This document shows positions 8,480-19,137 of a DNA stretch of 64,000 nucleotides, piece by piece. Within the stretch, counting starts at the first letter, position 1; every line of letters begins with the position of its first letter. The position numbers were made by a program, and so were the translations under genes. The DNA comes from Paracoccus solventivorans (GTDB taxonomy: Bacteria > Pseudomonadota > Alphaproteobacteria > Rhodobacterales > Rhodobacteraceae): the NCBI RefSeq assembly GCF_900142875.1, contig NZ_FRCK01000006.1, positions 1 through 64,000 on the forward strand, read 5' to 3'. The notes beneath the pieces are model-generated. The model was not told where the DNA came from, searched no databases, and saw only the letters and a list, made by a program, of their open reading frames with translations.

Positions 8480-10501
8480 ATGCCCCTGACCGCGCGCCGC
8501 CTTGCCGATCCCGACCATTGGAGCCTTGCCAGCGCGATCCGCGTCCTGTCGATGGATGCGGTCGAACAGGCCAATTCCGGCCACCCCGGAATGCCGATGG
8601 GCATGGCCGATGTCGCCACCGTGCTGTGGCGCAAGCATCTCAAGTTTGATGCGTCGGCGCCGAACTGGTTCGACCGCGACCGCTTCATCCTGTCGGCGGG
8701 CCACGGCTCGATGCTGATCTATTCGCTGCTGCACCTGACCGGGTTCGAGCAGATGAGCCTCGAGCAGCTGAAGAACTTCCGCCAGTGGGGCGCCGCCACC
8801 GCCGGCCACCCCGAATACGGCCACGCCGAGGGGATCGAGACCACCACCGGCCCGCTGGGCCAGGGGCTGGCGACCTCGGTCGGCTTTGCCATGGCCGAGG
8901 CCAAGATGCGCGCCGAGTTCGGCGAAGAGCTGTGCGACCACCGCACCTGGGTGATCGCCGGCGACGGCTGCCTGATGGAAGGCATCAGCCAGGAAGCCAT
9001 CGCGCTGGCCGGGCATCTGCGGCTGGGCCGGCTGATCGTGCTGTGGGACGACAACAAGATCACCATCGACGGCGCGCTGTCGCTGTCGGATTCGACCGAC
9101 CAGCTGAAGCGGTTCGAGGCGTCGGGCTGGCGCACGCTCAGCTGCGACGGTCATGACCCGGCCGACATCGACCGCGCCCTGACCGCGGCGGCGCAGGACG
9201 ACGGCCGCCCGGTACTGGTCGCCTGCAACACCGTCATCGGCTTTGGCTCGGCGAAGAAGGGCGGCACCTCGGGGGTGCACGGCTCGCCGCTGGGCGCGGA
9301 CGAGATCGCCGCCACCCGCAGCGCCTATGCCTGGGAACACGCCCCCTTTGAGCTGCCCGAGGAAATCACCGCCCGCTGGCGCGAGATCGGCGCCCGCGGC
9401 GCTGCCGCGCGCGAGGCCTGGGCCGCCCGCGTCGATGCGCTGCCCGAGGACCGGCGCGAGGCCTTTGCCGCCCGCGTCTCGGGCGAGACCAGCGACAAGC
9501 TGGTCCCCGCCATCGCCGCGCTGAAACAGAAGGCCAGCACTGACGCGCCCAAGGTCGCGACCCGCAAGGCGTCCGAACTGGTGCTCGAGGTCGTCAACCC
9601 GATCCTGCCCGAAACCATCGGCGGCTCGGCCGACCTGACCGGCTCGAACAACACCAAGACCGCCGATCTGGGCATTTTCGACGCCCAGAACCGCGCCGGG
9701 CGCTATGTGCATTACGGCATCCGCGAACACGGCATGGCGGCGGCGATGAACGGGCTGGCGCTGCACGGCGGTTTCCGCCCCTATGGCGGCACCTTCATGG
9801 CCTTCACCGACTATGCCCGCGGCGCCATGCGGCTGTCGGCGCTGATGGGGGTGCCGGTGGTCTATGTGATGACCCACGACTCCATCGGCCTGGGCGAAGA
9901 CGGCCCCACCCACCAGCCGGTCGAGCACCTGGCGATGCTGCGCGCCACGCCCAACACCTGGACCTTCCGCCCCGCCGATCTGGTGGAAACCGCCGAGGCG
10001 TGGGAACTGGCGCTGACCGCGGACGGCACCCCCTCGGTGCTGGCGCTGTCGCGGCAGAACCTGCCGACGCTGCGGCTGGACCATACCGACGACAACCTGA
10101 CCGCCCGCGGCGCCTATGTGCTGCGCGAGGCGTCCGGGGCGCCGCAGGCGATCCTGATGGCCTCGGGGTCGGAGGTCGAGATCGCGGTGAAGGCCGCCGA
10201 GGCGCTGGAAGCCGAGGGGATCCCGACCCGCGTGGTCTCGGTCCCCTGCATGGAGCTGTTCCGCGACCAGCCCGAGGACTACCGCGCCAACGTCCTGCCC
10301 GAGGGCCCGGTCCGCGTCGCGGTCGAGGCCGCGGTGCGCCAGCCCTGGGACTGGCTGCTGATGGGCGAGCGCGGCGCGGAAAAACGCGCAGGCTTCATCG
10401 GGATGACCGGCTTTGGCGCCTCGGCCCCGGCCGACCGGCTGTACAAAGAGTTCGGGATCACCCCCGAGGCCACGGTGGCAAAGGTCAAGGCGCTGCTGTG
10501 A
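8480..10501 (+). CDS. tkt: Transketolase
   Basis: A 673-residue thiamine diphosphate enzyme that moves two-carbon units between sugar phosphates in the pentose phosphate pathway (and in the Calvin cycle where present). Visible signatures are the N-terminal [15 protein letters not shown], the ThDP-magnesium motif [13 protein letters not shown] ending near DDNKITIDG, and the central pyrimidine-domain word [14 protein letters not shown]. Full length for the family. The ATG at 8480 fits the usual N-terminus ([13 protein letters not shown]). It appears monocistronic, with a long repeat-filled spacer downstream. Confidence 0.96.
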   Translation: MPLTARRLADPDHWSLASAIRVLSMDAVEQANSGHPGMPMGMADVATVLWRKHLKFDASAPNWFDRDRFILSAGHGSMLIYSLLHLTGFEQMSLEQLKNFRQWGAATAGHPEYGHAEGIETTTGPLGQGLATSVGFAMAEAKMRAEFGEELCDHRTWVIAGDGCLMEGISQEAIALAGHLRLGRLIVLWDDNKITIDGALSLSDSTDQLKRFEASGWRTLSCDGHDPADIDRALTAAAQDDGRPVLVACNTVIGFGSAKKGGTSGVHGSPLGADEIAATRSAYAWEHAPFELPEEITARWREIGARGAAAREAWAARVDALPEDRREAFAARVSGETSDKLVPAIAALKQKASTDAPKVATRKASELVLEVVNPILPETIGGSADLTGSNNTKTADLGIFDAQNRAGRYVHYGIREHGMAAAMNGLALHGGFRPYGGTFMAFTDYARGAMRLSALMGVPVVYVMTHDSIGLGEDGPTHQPVEHLAMLRATPNTWTFRPADLVETAEAWELALTADGTPSVLALSRQNLPTLRLDHTDDNLTARGAYVLREASGAPQAILMASGSEVEIAVKAAEALEAEGIPTRVVSVPCMELFRDQPEDYRANVLPEGPVRVAVEAAVRQPWDWLLMGERGAEKRAGFIGMTGFGASAPADRLYKEFGITPEATVAKVKALL

Positions 10502-10559
10502 CCCCTGCCGCGCCCCCGGTCCGCCCCCCGGCGACCGGGGCGCAAGCCCGCGCCCGGGC

Positions 10560-11141
10560 ATCCTCACCCCGGCGCGCCGCCTCGGGGCGCCCTGCGCCTC
10601 GCCGCTGCCGCATCGCCCAACGCCGGCCAATTTGCCGACCCGTGGCGCATCGCCGCAGCCCGGTGGCTTTCAGGGCTTCTGCCATCGGCGCCGCCGCTGC
10701 CCATGTACCCACGATGCTTCCGTGCCGACGAAGCCTTCCCCGCGGAACGTCCGGCCGTGCCTTCACACCCGCCGCCGATAACCGCAGCGCGGCACGACCC
10801 GCTGCTCCCGCGGCCGCCCTCTACGCCGCCGCAATCGGCGCCTCGGCTACCCACACCAGCGGCGCCGCCTACCGCTCCCCGGCCCTTCTTCCTTGCCCAA
10901 GTATCCCCCGAGGAGCGCCCGGCAGCGCCGTCTCCCACGCCGCCGACAATCGCCACGCGGCGCGTCTCGGGGATCCCTCGGCCTTCCCCTACGCCGCCAT
11001 GTTCCGCGCCCCGGCTGTCCACATCGCCACGTCCGGAACCCGCACCCGCACCGCTGCCCCTCGCTTCCCCGCCCGTCTTCCTTGCCCAAATATCCCCCGC
11101 GGAGCGTCCGGCAGCGCCGCCGGGCATCCCCGGTTCCGGTT
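10560..11141 (-). repeat. Gene-free spacer made of three or four degenerate ~170-190 bp tandem units
   Basis: The 640 bases between tkt and the DMT gene hold no convincing gene. They contain degenerate direct repeats: the word pair CCCCGCGGA(A/G)CGTCCGGC occurs near 10738 and 11095, and CCCCGAGGAGCGCCCGGC near 10906, each followed by a block with GCCGCCGA and then CGCCCCGGCT/CGCCTCGGCT plus ACACATC-like words. Periods are about 168 and 189 bp. Two units carry the dispersed element CTTGCCCAA(A/G)TATCCCCC (about 10890-10910 and 11081-11101). The array therefore looks like amplified and decayed copies of that element plus flanking sequence. Confidence 0.55.
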
Positions 11142-12035
11142 ATGAGCGCGCCGCCCCTCCCTCCGATGCCGCTGCCCCGGCAATCGCTGGGGGTGCTGGC
11201 GCTCTTGGCGTCGGTGTTCTGCTTCACGGTGATGGATGCGCTTGGCAAGCATCTGACCTTGCAGGGGTATCACCCCGGGCAGATCGTCTGGGTGCGGATG
11301 GCGCTGAACCTGGGGCTGGTGCTGCTGGTGCTGGCGCCGCGGCTGCGGGTGGTGGTGCGGTCGGCCTCGCCGCTGCTGCAGGTCGGGCGGGGGGTGATGC
11401 AGCTGGCCTCGATCGGGCTGTTCTTCACCGCGCTGCAGTTCATCGGCCTGGCCGAGGCCACCGCGATCATGGACATCAACCCGGTGCTGATCACCCTGGG
11501 CGCGGCGCTGTTCCTGGGCGAGCGGATCGGCCCGCGCCGCATAGCCGGGATCGCGGCGGCGCTGTTGGGGGCGATGATCGTGATCCGCCCCGGCGCCGGG
11601 GTGTTCCACCCAGCGGCGCTGCTGGCGCTGCTGGGGGCGGTGTCCTATGCGGCAGGGGCGGTGATGACGCGGCTGGTGCGGGGGGACGGCACCGCCACCT
11701 CGATCCTGTGGTCGACGGGGGTGGCGACGCTGTTCGCCTCGGCCGTGGTGCCGTTCGTCTGGCAGCCGGTGGCGCCGGGCGATCTATGGCCGTTCCTGGC
11801 GCTGGGGCTGATCGGCACCGTCGCGCAGGCGCTGCTGATCCAGGCCTTCGCCATGGCCGAGGCTGCCGCCATCGCCCCCTTTGGCTATACCGGGCTGGTC
11901 TGGGCCTCGCTCTGGGGCTGGCTGTTCTTTGGCGCGGTGCCGGATCGGTGGACGATCGTCGGTGCCGTCATCATCGTGACGGCCGGGATCTATGTCTGGG
12001 CGCGCGAGGCGCAGGCGATGCGGGCTGCGCGATGA
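11142..12035 (+). CDS. DMT superfamily transporter (EamA family)
   Basis: A 297-residue protein with ten predicted membrane helices in two EamA repeats, the pattern of the drug/metabolite transporter superfamily. Typical words are FCFTVMDALGKHL near the N-terminus, EATAIMDINPVLITLGAALFL at the end of repeat one and EAAAIAPFGYTGLVWASLWG in repeat two. The substrate cannot be predicted from sequence. The ATG at 11142 is chosen as the first in frame after the repeat spacer; an internal ATG at 11166 is possible. Its stop overlaps the start of the following acyltransferase by four bases (ATGA), so the two form an operon. Confidence 0.88.
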   Translation: MSAPPLPPMPLPRQSLGVLALLASVFCFTVMDALGKHLTLQGYHPGQIVWVRMALNLGLVLLVLAPRLRVVVRSASPLLQVGRGVMQLASIGLFFTALQFIGLAEATAIMDINPVLITLGAALFLGERIGPRRIAGIAAALLGAMIVIRPGAGVFHPAALLALLGAVSYAAGAVMTRLVRGDGTATSILWSTGVATLFASAVVPFVWQPVAPGDLWPFLALGLIGTVAQALLIQAFAMAEAAAIAPFGYTGLVWASLWGWLFFGAVPDRWTIVGAVIIVTAGIYVWAREAQAMRAAR

Positions 12036-13036
12036 ACGAGACCGACCCCACCCCCCTGAAGGACCGGGCGAGCAGCGCGCTGTTTCGCCTGCTGGTGGGG
12101 GCGTTCCTGCTGCTGCCCTATCGCTGGCGCGTCCCGGCGATGGGTTGGGTGTTCGCACATCTGCTGGCGCCGGTCGCCGGCTGGCGGCAGCGCATCCGCG
12201 ACAATCTGGCGCTGGCCCGCCCCGAGCTGCCGGGGGCTGAGATCCGCCGCCTGACCCGCACCGTCCCCGACAACGCCGGCCGCGCCCTGATCGAGATCTA
12301 TTCGGGCGCCGAGTTCACCGCCCGCATCCGCGCCGGCGCCCCCCTGTCCGGCCCCGGGCTGCCGGCGCTGGAACAGGCGCAGGCAGCGGGGCGGCCGGTG
12401 ATCCTCGCCTGCGCGCATTTCGGCAATTACGACGCCATGCGCGCGGTGCTGGCGGCACGGGGCTGGCAGGTGGGGGCGCTTTACCGGCCGATGAACAACC
12501 GCGCCTTCAACCGCCATTATGTCCCGGCGATTGAGGCGATCGCCCAGCCGCTGTTTCCCCGCGGCCGCGCCGGGCTGGCGGGGATGCTGCGCTTTCTGCG
12601 CGGCGGCGGGATGCTGTGCCTGGGCTTTGACCAGTACGACCACCACGGCGCGATGCTGCGGTTCTTCGGCCTGCCCAGCCGCACGGTGCTGACCCCGGCC
12701 GAGCTGGCGTTGCGTTACGAGGCGCTGCTGCTGCCCATCGCCGGCATCCGCCAGCAAGACGGGCTGAGCTTCCGGGTCGAGGTCGGCGCCCCGATCCCGC
12801 CCGGCGACCCCGCAGCCATGATGCAGGCGCTGAACGACGATCTTGAGGCGCTGGTGCGCGCGCATATGGGGCAGTGGTTCTGGATCCACCGCCGCTGGAA
12901 GAACCTGCGCGCCCGCCCGGATGCCGGGCAGGATGCAGGGTCCGACGATACGCATGACGGCGACACGCAGGACGACGGGCCGCACCCCGCGCTTGCCGGC
13001 GGCCCGGCCAGCGCGCCGCCGCTGCCGCCGCCCTGA
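12032..13036 (+). CDS. Lysophospholipid/lipid A-type acyltransferase (LpxL/HtrB-like)
   Basis: A 334-residue membrane-associated acyltransferase of the LpxL/HtrB family. An N-terminal hydrophobic segment (FLLLPYRWRVPAMG) precedes the HX4D catalytic motif in CAHFGNYDAMR, and the conserved words GGGMLCLGFDQYDH and RYEALLLPI follow. Classical members add secondary acyl chains to lipid A; shorter homologues in Rhodobacterales act on other lysolipids, so the substrate is not certain. The protein ends in a 35-residue Asp/His-rich tail outside the domain. It is coupled to the upstream DMT gene by a four-base overlap. Confidence 0.85.
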   Translation: MNETDPTPLKDRASSALFRLLVGAFLLLPYRWRVPAMGWVFAHLLAPVAGWRQRIRDNLALARPELPGAEIRRLTRTVPDNAGRALIEIYSGAEFTARIRAGAPLSGPGLPALEQAQAAGRPVILACAHFGNYDAMRAVLAARGWQVGALYRPMNNRAFNRHYVPAIEAIAQPLFPRGRAGLAGMLRFLRGGGMLCLGFDQYDHHGAMLRFFGLPSRTVLTPAELALRYEALLLPIAGIRQQDGLSFRVEVGAPIPPGDPAAMMQALNDDLEALVRAHMGQWFWIHRRWKNLRARPDAGQDAGSDDTHDGDTQDDGPHPALAGGPASAPPLPPP

Positions 13037-13161
13037 CCCCCATCCCGACCCTCATTCCCGGCCCCCATCCCGACCGAAACGATTTCCCTTGCGGCGCCCA
13101 AGCGTCTATAAGCCCCGCGAAACGCCGCGTTCCCAGAACGGCCCTCCAAGGCAGAAAGATC

Positions 13162-13671
13162 ATGAGCGACAAAGACCCGACCCGGCACCACGCGGAAGAC
13201 ACCGCCTTCATCCAGGCGCTGGCCGAGCTTCTGAACCGCAACGAGCTGACCGAACTGAAGGTCGAGCGTGAATATGGCGAGGATGACCGGCTGACGGTCG
13301 AGCTGTCCAAGCACGGCCGCCAGGTGATGGTGCAATCCGCCCCCGCCTATGCGCCGCAGGCCCCGCAGGCACCCGCCGCGGCCCCGGCCGCACCGGCCGC
13401 CGCCGCGCCCGCCCCCGCCAGCGACCCGGCCAACCACCCCGGCGCCGTGCCCTCGCCCATGGTCGGGACCGCGTATCTGTCGCCCGAACCCGGCGCCGCG
13501 CCCTTCGTCACCGTCGGCCAGCAGGTGGCCGAGGGCGACACGCTGATGATCGTCGAGGCGATGAAGACCATGAACCACATCCCCGCCCCCCGCGCCGGCA
13601 CCGTCCGCCGGGTGCTGGTCGAGGATGGCACGCCGGTCGAGTTCGGCACCACGCTGATGATCGTCGAATAA
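13162..13671 (+). CDS. accB: Biotin carboxyl carrier protein of acetyl-CoA carboxylase
   Basis: A 169-residue BCCP: an N-terminal region, a Pro/Ala-rich flexible linker (about residues 60-95) and a C-terminal biotinyl domain with the acceptor lysine K135 in VEAMKTMN, where the canonical methionine after the lysine is replaced by threonine, as often in alphaproteobacteria. It carries carboxybiotin between biotin carboxylase and carboxyltransferase in the first committed step of fatty acid synthesis. Thirteen bases separate it from accC; the two are an operon. The 125-base upstream spacer probably contains its promoter. Confidence 0.97.
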   Translation: MSDKDPTRHHAEDTAFIQALAELLNRNELTELKVEREYGEDDRLTVELSKHGRQVMVQSAPAYAPQAPQAPAAAPAAPAAAAPAPASDPANHPGAVPSPMVGTAYLSPEPGAAPFVTVGQQVAEGDTLMIVEAMKTMNHIPAPRAGTVRRVLVEDGTPVEFGTTLMIVE

Positions 13672-13684
13672 GGCGGGCCGGGCC

Positions 13685-15031
13685 ATGTTCGACAAGATCC
13701 TGATCGCCAACCGCGGCGAAATCGCCCTGCGGGTCATCCGTGCCTGCAGCGAGATGGGCATCGCCTCGGTCGCGGTGCATTCCACCGCCGACAGCGACGC
13801 CATGCATGTGCGCATGGCCGACGAATCGATCTGCATCGGCCCGCCGCCCTCGACCGTATCCTACCTGCACATGCCCGCGATCCTGTCGGCCTGCGAGATC
13901 ACCGGCGCGCAGGCGATCCATCCGGGCTACGGGTTCCTGTCGGAAAACGCGCAATTCGTGCAGATGGTCGAGGATCACGGCCTGACCTTCATCGGCCCGC
14001 GCGCGGAACATATCCGGCTGATGGGCGACAAGATCACCGCCAAGGAAACCGCGAAATCGCTGGGCATCCCGGTGGTGCCGGGCTCCGAAGGGGGTGTGGC
14101 CGACATCGACACCGCCCGCCGCGTCGCGGCCGAGATCGGCTATCCGGTCATCATCAAGGCCACTGCCGGCGGCGGCGGCCGCGGGATGAAGGTGGCGCTA
14201 GACGATGCCGCGCTCGAGGTCGCCTTCCGCACCGCCCGCTCCGAGGCCAAGGCCGCCTTTGGCAATGACGAGGTGTATATCGAGAAATACCTCCAGCGCC
14301 CGCGGCATATCGAGATCCAGGTGTTCGGCGACGGCCGCGGCGGCGCGGTGCATCTGGGCGAACGCGACTGCTCGCTGCAGCGCCGCCACCAGAAGGTGCT
14401 CGAGGAAGCCCCCGGCCCCGCCATCACCCAGGAACAGCGCGACCGCATCGGCGGCATCTGCGCCGACGCCATCGCCCGGCTGCAATACGCCGGCGCCGGC
14501 ACCATCGAGTTCCTGTTCGAGGACGGCGAGTTCTATTTCATCGAGATGAACACCCGCCTGCAGGTCGAACACCCGGTGACCGAGGCGATCTATGGCGTCG
14601 ACCTGGTGCGCGAACAGATCCTGGTCGCCGCCGGCCAGGGGATGAGCCTGCGCCAAGAGGACCTGTCGATCCGCGGCCACGCCATCGAGGCCCGGATCAA
14701 CGCCGAGCGCCTGCCCAATTTCGCGCCCTCGCCCGGGCGGGTCAGCCAGTACCATGCCCCCGGCGGGCTGGGGGTGCGAATGGATTCGGCGGTCTACGAC
14801 GGTTATGTGATCCCGCCCTATTACGACAGCCTGATCGGCAAGCTGATCGTCCACGGCCGCGACCGTGACGAGGCGCTGGCACGGATGCGCCGCGCCCTGG
14901 GCGAGCTGATCATCGACGGGGTGGACACCACCGTGCCGCTATTCGACCGCCTGCTGCGCGACCCCGAAATCCAGCGCGGCGACTATTCGATCCACTGGCT
15001 GGAACGCTGGCTGGCCGAGAACATGGGCTGA
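13685..15031 (+). CDS. accC: Biotin carboxylase of acetyl-CoA carboxylase
   Basis: A 448-residue ATP-grasp enzyme that carboxylates the biotin of BCCP. It begins [20 protein letters not shown] and shows [13 protein letters not shown], the glycine-rich ATP loop [14 protein letters not shown], the metal/catalytic words [26 protein letters not shown] (given in part) and IEARINAE. The length equals that of other AccC proteins. It is the distal gene of accBC. Confidence 0.97.
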   Translation: MFDKILIANRGEIALRVIRACSEMGIASVAVHSTADSDAMHVRMADESICIGPPPSTVSYLHMPAILSACEITGAQAIHPGYGFLSENAQFVQMVEDHGLTFIGPRAEHIRLMGDKITAKETAKSLGIPVVPGSEGGVADIDTARRVAAEIGYPVIIKATAGGGGRGMKVALDDAALEVAFRTARSEAKAAFGNDEVYIEKYLQRPRHIEIQVFGDGRGGAVHLGERDCSLQRRHQKVLEEAPGPAITQEQRDRIGGICADAIARLQYAGAGTIEFLFEDGEFYFIEMNTRLQVEHPVTEAIYGVDLVREQILVAAGQGMSLRQEDLSIRGHAIEARINAERLPNFAPSPGRVSQYHAPGGLGVRMDSAVYDGYVIPPYYDSLIGKLIVHGRDRDEALARMRRALGELIIDGVDTTVPLFDRLLRDPEIQRGDYSIHWLERWLAENMG

Positions 15032-15036
15032 CCTGG

Positions 15037-15057
15037 GGCCGCCCGCTGCGGGCGGCC
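15037..15057 (+). terminator. GC-rich hairpin after accC
   Basis: GGCCGCCC at 15037-15044 and GGGCGGCC at 15050-15057 form an 8-bp stem six bases after the accC stop. There is no following T run, so termination by this hairpin alone is uncertain. Confidence 0.45.
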
Positions 15058-15605
15058 TGCAGGGACGGGTGGCAGCGCTTTTGCGGGATGAACTGACGGC
15101 GGCCCTCTCCGAGGGCAACCGAAGCGCTGCGATTGCTTTCCTTGATTTCTCCGACCGTCAGCCCGGCGCACGATCCTGCGGGAGCAAGGGACCGCCCGTC
15201 CTTTGACCACTCAGGGCAAAGCTGGCGTCCCCCCGCTGTCCCCGAATGGCGTCTGCTCCGTGATGCACGCAGGCCCATGAGCTGACACCGGCGGTGTCTC
15301 CACCGTCAAATAGACTTTTCTTCCATCCGAGGCCGCCTTGGGCCGGCTGGGTCAAGCTCAGCCAGCATCCGTCTCCCGCACTGCAGTTGCGGAACGCGGA
15401 AACGCCTTGTCCTTCCCGCCCGCCGGAACGGAAGATATGCCCGGCTTCATCAGCGGCCCCTCACCCGCGCAGGCCGCTCTCCTGCGCCCCGGCTTCGCCA
15501 GCCGCACGCAACGGACGCGTGCCACGTCACCGCGGCGAAACCGATCACCCCCGACCAGCACCGCCGCCATACTCACCAGCCGCGGCCCCCTGCCGCCACC
15601 AGCCC
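15058..15605. other. Gene-free spacer between accC and the carbonic anhydrase gene
   Basis: About 550 bases with open frames on several strands but no recognisable protein, RNA gene or ribosome-binding site plus start that I can support. Composition is slightly less GC-rich than the genes, which fits non-coding or decayed sequence. The right end carries one copy of the dispersed hairpin element. Confidence 0.4.
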
Positions 15606-15660
15606 GTCTTTGGTGTAAAAATATCCCCGCCGGAGGCAGGCCGGGCACCCGCCCGGCCTT
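15606..15660 (-). repeat. Dispersed GGGATATTT hairpin element, copy 2, 3' of the carbonic anhydrase gene
   Basis: On the minus strand, directly after the gene stop, GGCCGGGC pairs with GCCCGGCC and is followed by CCTCCGGCGGGGATATTTTT. Placement at the transcript end suggests a terminator-like role. Confidence 0.6.
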
Positions 15661-15663
15661 CTC

Positions 15664-16185
15664 TTACTCCACCCGCCGCAGCCCGGCGCGGAATCGTGCG
15701 GCGTTCTCGCGGTAATGCGCGGCGGACTGACGCAGCTTGGCGACGGCATCGTCGTCGAGCTGCCGCACCACCCGGCCCGGCGCCCCCATCACCAGCGCGC
15801 CGGGGGGGATTTCCTTGCCCTCGGCGATCAGGGCGCCGGCGCCGATCAGCGCGCCCGCACCGATCTTCGCGCCGTTCAGCACCGTCGCCCCCATCCCGAT
15901 CAGCGCGCCGTCGTCGATGGTGCAGCCGTGCAGCATGGCGCGGTGGCCGATGGTCACGTCGCGGCCGATGGTCAGCGGATAGCCGGGGTCGGTGTGGAAC
16001 ACGCTCAGCTCCTGCACGTTCGAGCCGCGGCCGACGCGGATTTCCTCGTTGTCGCCGCGCAGGACCGCGCCCCACCAGATGCTCGCCTCATCCTCGAGCA
16101 CCACGCGGCCGATCAGCTGCGCGTCGGGGGCGACCCAGGCGCTGGCGGCGATTTCGGGGGCGATTCCGTCAAGTTCCCAGATCAT
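15664..16185 (-). CDS. Gamma-carbonic anhydrase family protein
   Basis: A 173-residue left-handed beta-helix protein built from hexapeptide repeats (for example [22 protein letters not shown]). The metal-binding histidines are in [10 protein letters not shown] and [11 protein letters not shown]. Members of this YrdA/PaaY-type family bind zinc or iron and may hydrate carbon dioxide; many have no proven activity. Its start overlaps the gmk stop by four bases, so it is the second gene of a gmk operon. Confidence 0.9.
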   Translation of the reverse strand: MIWELDGIAPEIAASAWVAPDAQLIGRVVLEDEASIWWGAVLRGDNEEIRVGRGSNVQELSVFHTDPGYPLTIGRDVTIGHRAMLHGCTIDDGALIGMGATVLNGAKIGAGALIGAGALIAEGKEIPPGALVMGAPGRVVRQLDDDAVAKLRQSAAHYRENAARFRAGLRRVE

Positions 16186-16811
16186 GCTGCATCCTCCATC
16201 AGCTTGCGGACAAACCCGCCCAGGGCGGGGCGGCGGTCGCGGCGCAGCCGCTCGGCGGTCAGGATCGCGCGCAGGGCGGCCTCGGTCGCGTCCAGATCGT
16301 CGTTAACCAGCACATAGTCGTATTCGGCCCAGTGGCTGATCTCGTCGCGGCTTTTCCGCATCCGCCCGGCGATCACCTCGTCGCTGTCCTGGCCGCGGGC
16401 GCGCAGGCGGCGTTCCAACTCGGCCAGGCTGGGGGGCAGGATGAAGATCGACACCACCTGCTGGCCCAGATGCGAGGCCCGGATCTGCTGCCCGCCCTGC
16501 CAGTCCACGTCGAACAGCGTGTCGCGGCCCTCGCTGATCGCGGTCTCGACCGGGGCGGCGGGGCTGCCGTAGAGATTGCCGAACACCTCGGCATGTTCCA
16601 GCATCCTTCGGTCCGCCACCATCGCCTGGAACGCGGCGCGGTCGGTGAAATGATAATGCTGCCCGTCCACCTCGCCCGGCCGCGGCGGCCTTGTGGTGGC
16701 CGAGACCGAGAACCGCAGGCTCGGGTCCCATTCCATCAGCCGGCGCGCCAGCGTGGATTTTCCCGCCCCCGAGGGCGAGGAGATGATGATCAGCAAGCCG
16801 CTGCGCTGCAT
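16182..16811 (-). CDS. gmk: Guanylate kinase
   Basis: A 209-residue enzyme that phosphorylates GMP to GDP with ATP. The P-loop [11 protein letters not shown] is at residues 11-21; [19 protein letters not shown] is the GMP-binding segment, and [12 protein letters not shown] and the [12 protein letters not shown] lid are present. Length is normal. Divergent from ispH, with a 116-base shared spacer that should contain both promoters. Confidence 0.97.
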   Translation of the reverse strand: MQRSGLLIIISSPSGAGKSTLARRLMEWDPSLRFSVSATTRPPRPGEVDGQHYHFTDRAAFQAMVADRRMLEHAEVFGNLYGSPAAPVETAISEGRDTLFDVDWQGGQQIRASHLGQQVVSIFILPPSLAELERRLRARGQDSDEVIAGRMRKSRDEISHWAEYDYVLVNDDLDATEAALRAILTAERLRRDRRPALGGFVRKLMEDAA

Positions 16812-16927
16812 ATGTCCCGCTTTCCTTTTTGCCCGACAGTTGCCCCGAGCGGCGGGATGGCGTCAAGCGCGCGCCCCCTCGCGCCGCTTTGCATGGACCT
16901 TGCCCGCCCGGCGCGGTAATCGGGGGC

Positions 16928-17899
16928 ATGTCCGAATCCCAGCCCATCAAGCCGCCCCTGACCCTGTATCTGGCCGCGCCGCGCGGGTTCTGCGCGGGCG
17001 TGGACCGGGCCGTGCAGATCGTGGAACTCGCGCTGCAGAAATGGGGCGCACCGGTCTATGTGCGCCATGAAATCGTGCACAACCGCTTCGTGGTCGACGG
17101 GCTGCGGGAAAAGGGCGCGGTGTTCGTGGACGAGCTGGACGAGGTTCCCGACGACCGCCCGGTGATCTTTTCCGCGCATGGGGTGCCGAAATCGGTGCCG
17201 GCCGAGGCGCGGCGGCGCGAGATGATCTTTGTCGATGCCACCTGCCCGCTGGTCAGCAAGGTCCATGTCGAGGCCGAGCGCCACCACGCCGAGGGGCTGC
17301 AGATGGTCATGGTCGGCCACGCCGGCCACCCCGAGGTGCTGGGCACCATGGGCCAGCTGCCGGCGGGCGAGGTGATCCTGGTCGAGACGGTCGAGGATGT
17401 GGCCCGCGTCACCCCCCGCGACTCCGAGCGGCTGGCCTGGATCACCCAGACCACGCTGTCGGTGGACGATACCGCCGAGATCGTGGCGGCGTTGCAGGCG
17501 CGGTTCCCGGCGATCGTCGGCCCGGCCAAGGACGACATCTGCTATGCGACCACCAACCGGCAGGCCGCGGTCAAGGCGATCGCGCCGAAAATCGACGCGC
17601 TCTTGGTGATCGGGGCGCCGAACAGTTCCAACTCGCGCCGGCTGGTCGAGGTCGGGCGCTCGGCCGGCTGCGCCTATGCGCAGCTGGTGATGCGGGCGGC
17701 GGATATCGACTGGCGGGCGCTGGAGGGTATTCGTTCGGTCGGCGTCACCGCCGGCGCCAGCGCCCCCGAGGTGCTGGTGGACGAGGTGATCGCCGCCTTT
17801 GCGGGGCGCTACGAGCTGACGGTCGAGCTGGTGGAAACCGCGCGCGAGCGGGTCGAGTTCAAGGTGCCCCGCATCCTGCGCGAACCCGCCCCGGGTTGA
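16928..17899 (+). CDS. ispH: 4-hydroxy-3-methylbut-2-enyl diphosphate reductase
   Basis: A 323-residue [4Fe-4S] enzyme, the last step of the MEP isoprenoid pathway, producing IPP and DMAPP. Cluster ligands are C22 in APRGFCAGV and the cysteines in [11 protein letters not shown] and [11 protein letters not shown]. Substrate-binding words [14 protein letters not shown] (here VGHAGHPEV), [13 protein letters not shown] and [13 protein letters not shown] are intact. The start at 16928 gives the usual short N-terminus. Confidence 0.97.
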   Translation: MSESQPIKPPLTLYLAAPRGFCAGVDRAVQIVELALQKWGAPVYVRHEIVHNRFVVDGLREKGAVFVDELDEVPDDRPVIFSAHGVPKSVPAEARRREMIFVDATCPLVSKVHVEAERHHAEGLQMVMVGHAGHPEVLGTMGQLPAGEVILVETVEDVARVTPRDSERLAWITQTTLSVDDTAEIVAALQARFPAIVGPAKDDICYATTNRQAAVKAIAPKIDALLVIGAPNSSNSRRLVEVGRSAGCAYAQLVMRAADIDWRALEGIRSVGVTAGASAPEVLVDEVIAAFAGRYELTVELVETARERVEFKVPRILREPAPG

Positions 17900-17910
17900 A
17901 GCGTCGCGAC

Positions 17911-17960
17911 CGGGGGCGCTTCGCCCCCCGGCCCCCCCGAGGGTATTTCGGCCAGAAAGA
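17911..17960 (+). repeat. Dispersed GGGATATTT hairpin element, copy 3, 3' of ispH
   Basis: CGGGGGCGCTTCGCCCCCCG (17911-17930) forms a hairpin 12 bases after the ispH stop and is followed by CCCCCCGAGGGTATTTCGG and CCAGAAAGAAA, the element signature in plus orientation. Probably marks the ispH transcript end. Confidence 0.6.
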
Positions 17961-18040
17961 AATCATCGGCCGCAGCGCAGCCGCAGCAGCATTTGTCGCA
18001 GGCTGCCCGGGACGGCCAGGACCTGCCTTGGAGACCATTG

Positions 18041-18490
18041 ATGCCTGAACTTCATGCCTGGACCGATGGCGCCTGCAGCGGCAATCCCGGCCCCGGGGGC
18101 TGGGGGGTGGTGATGCGCGCCGTTGACGGCGGGCGCATCGTCAAGGAGCGCGAGCTGTCCGGCGGCGAGCCCGCCACCACCAACAACCGCATGGAGCTGA
18201 TGGCGGCGATTTCCGCGCTCGAGGCGCTGACCCGGCCCAGCGCCATCACCATCACCACCGATTCGGCCTATGTGAAGAACGGCGTCACCGGCTGGATCCA
18301 CGGCTGGAAGCGCAACGGCTGGCGGACCGCGGACCGCAAGCCGGTCAAGAACGTCGACCTGTGGCAGCGGCTCGAGGCCGCCGCCGCCGCGCATCAGGTG
18401 ACGTGGGAGTGGATCAAGGGCCACGCCGGCCACCCGGAAAACGAGCGCGCCGACGAACTCGCCCGCGCCGGCATGGCGCCGTTCAAGTGA
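18041..18490 (+). CDS. rnhA: Ribonuclease HI
   Basis: A 149-residue RNase H that cleaves the RNA strand of RNA-DNA hybrids. The catalytic acidic residues are D9 in [15 protein letters not shown], the glutamate in [10 protein letters not shown], the aspartate in TTDSAYV and the aspartate in [18 protein letters not shown] is the conserved histidine loop. The ATG at 18041 has GGAG nine bases upstream. Its stop overlaps the GTG start of the next gene. Confidence 0.96.
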   Translation: MPELHAWTDGACSGNPGPGGWGVVMRAVDGGRIVKERELSGGEPATTNNRMELMAAISALEALTRPSAITITTDSAYVKNGVTGWIHGWKRNGWRTADRKPVKNVDLWQRLEAAAAAHQVTWEWIKGHAGHPENERADELARAGMAPFK

Positions 18491-19137
18491 CGGGCGGGCT
18501 GGCCGCCAACCTGCCGGCGCTGGTCTGGCTGCTGGATTACGGCTCGGTGCTGGTGTTTGCGCTGACCGGGGCGCTGGTCGCCAGCCGGCTGCAGCTGGAC
18601 CCGGTCGGCTTCATCTTCATGGCGGTGATGACCGCGGTCGGCGGCGGCACGCTGCGCGATCTGGTGCTGGGGCGGGACGCGGTGTTCTGGGTGGACCGCC
18701 CTTCGCTGGTGCTGCTGGCCGCGGGCGCGGCGATGCTGGTGTTCTGGGGCGCGCATCTGCTGGACAGCCGGGCGCGCTGGATCCGCTGGCTGGACGCGCT
18801 GGCGCTGGCCGCCGCCGTGCCCGCCGGCGTCGGCGTCGCGCTGGAGGCCGGGGTCTCGCCGGTGGTGGTCGTCATCATGGGCGTGTTCACCGGCACCTTC
18901 GGCGGCCTGATGCGCGACGTGGTCGGCAACGAGTTGCCGATGGTGCTGAAACAGGGCGAGCTTTACGTCACCGCCGCCTTTGGCGGCGCGGTGGCGGCGG
19001 TGCTGCTGATCTGGCTGGGGCTGGACCGCACGCTGGCCGTGGCCGCCTGCGGGGCGGTCACGCTGGTGCTGCGCCTGGGCAGCATGGCCTTCGGCTGGCA
19101 ACTGCCGGTCTATCGCCCACGCCCGCCGCGGCGCTAG
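18487..19137 (+). CDS. TRIC/UPF0126-type membrane channel protein
   Basis: A 216-residue protein with about seven membrane helices in two homologous halves, each with the family signature: [16 protein letters not shown] in the first and [20 protein letters not shown] in the second. Bacterial members of this family are trimeric cation channels related to the eukaryotic TRIC proteins. It starts at GTG 18487, overlapping the rnhA stop (GTGA). Its stop codon TAG at 19135-19137 coincides with the outer end of the decayed tgt repeat that follows. Confidence 0.88.
   Translation: MTGGLAANLPALVWLLDYGSVLVFALTGALVASRLQLDPVGFIFMAVMTAVGGGTLRDLVLGRDAVFWVDRPSLVLLAAGAAMLVFWGAHLLDSRARWIRWLDALALAAAVPAGVGVALEAGVSPVVVVIMGVFTGTFGGLMRDVVGNELPMVLKQGELYVTAAFGGAVAAVLLIWLGLDRTLAVAACGAVTLVLRLGSMAFGWQLPVYRPRPPRR

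Noticed and set aside
5660..10630. A 1656-residue open frame on the minus strand covering xerD and tkt
   Set aside because: It is antisense to well-supported genes and reads Arg/Pro/Gly-rich low-complexity sequence, as expected where stop codons are rare in GC-rich DNA.
15037..15663. Possible RNA gene or riboswitch in the long spacer after accC
   Set aside because: Apart from the hairpin at 15037-15057 and the dispersed element, I could not find a conserved RNA fold by reading the sequence.
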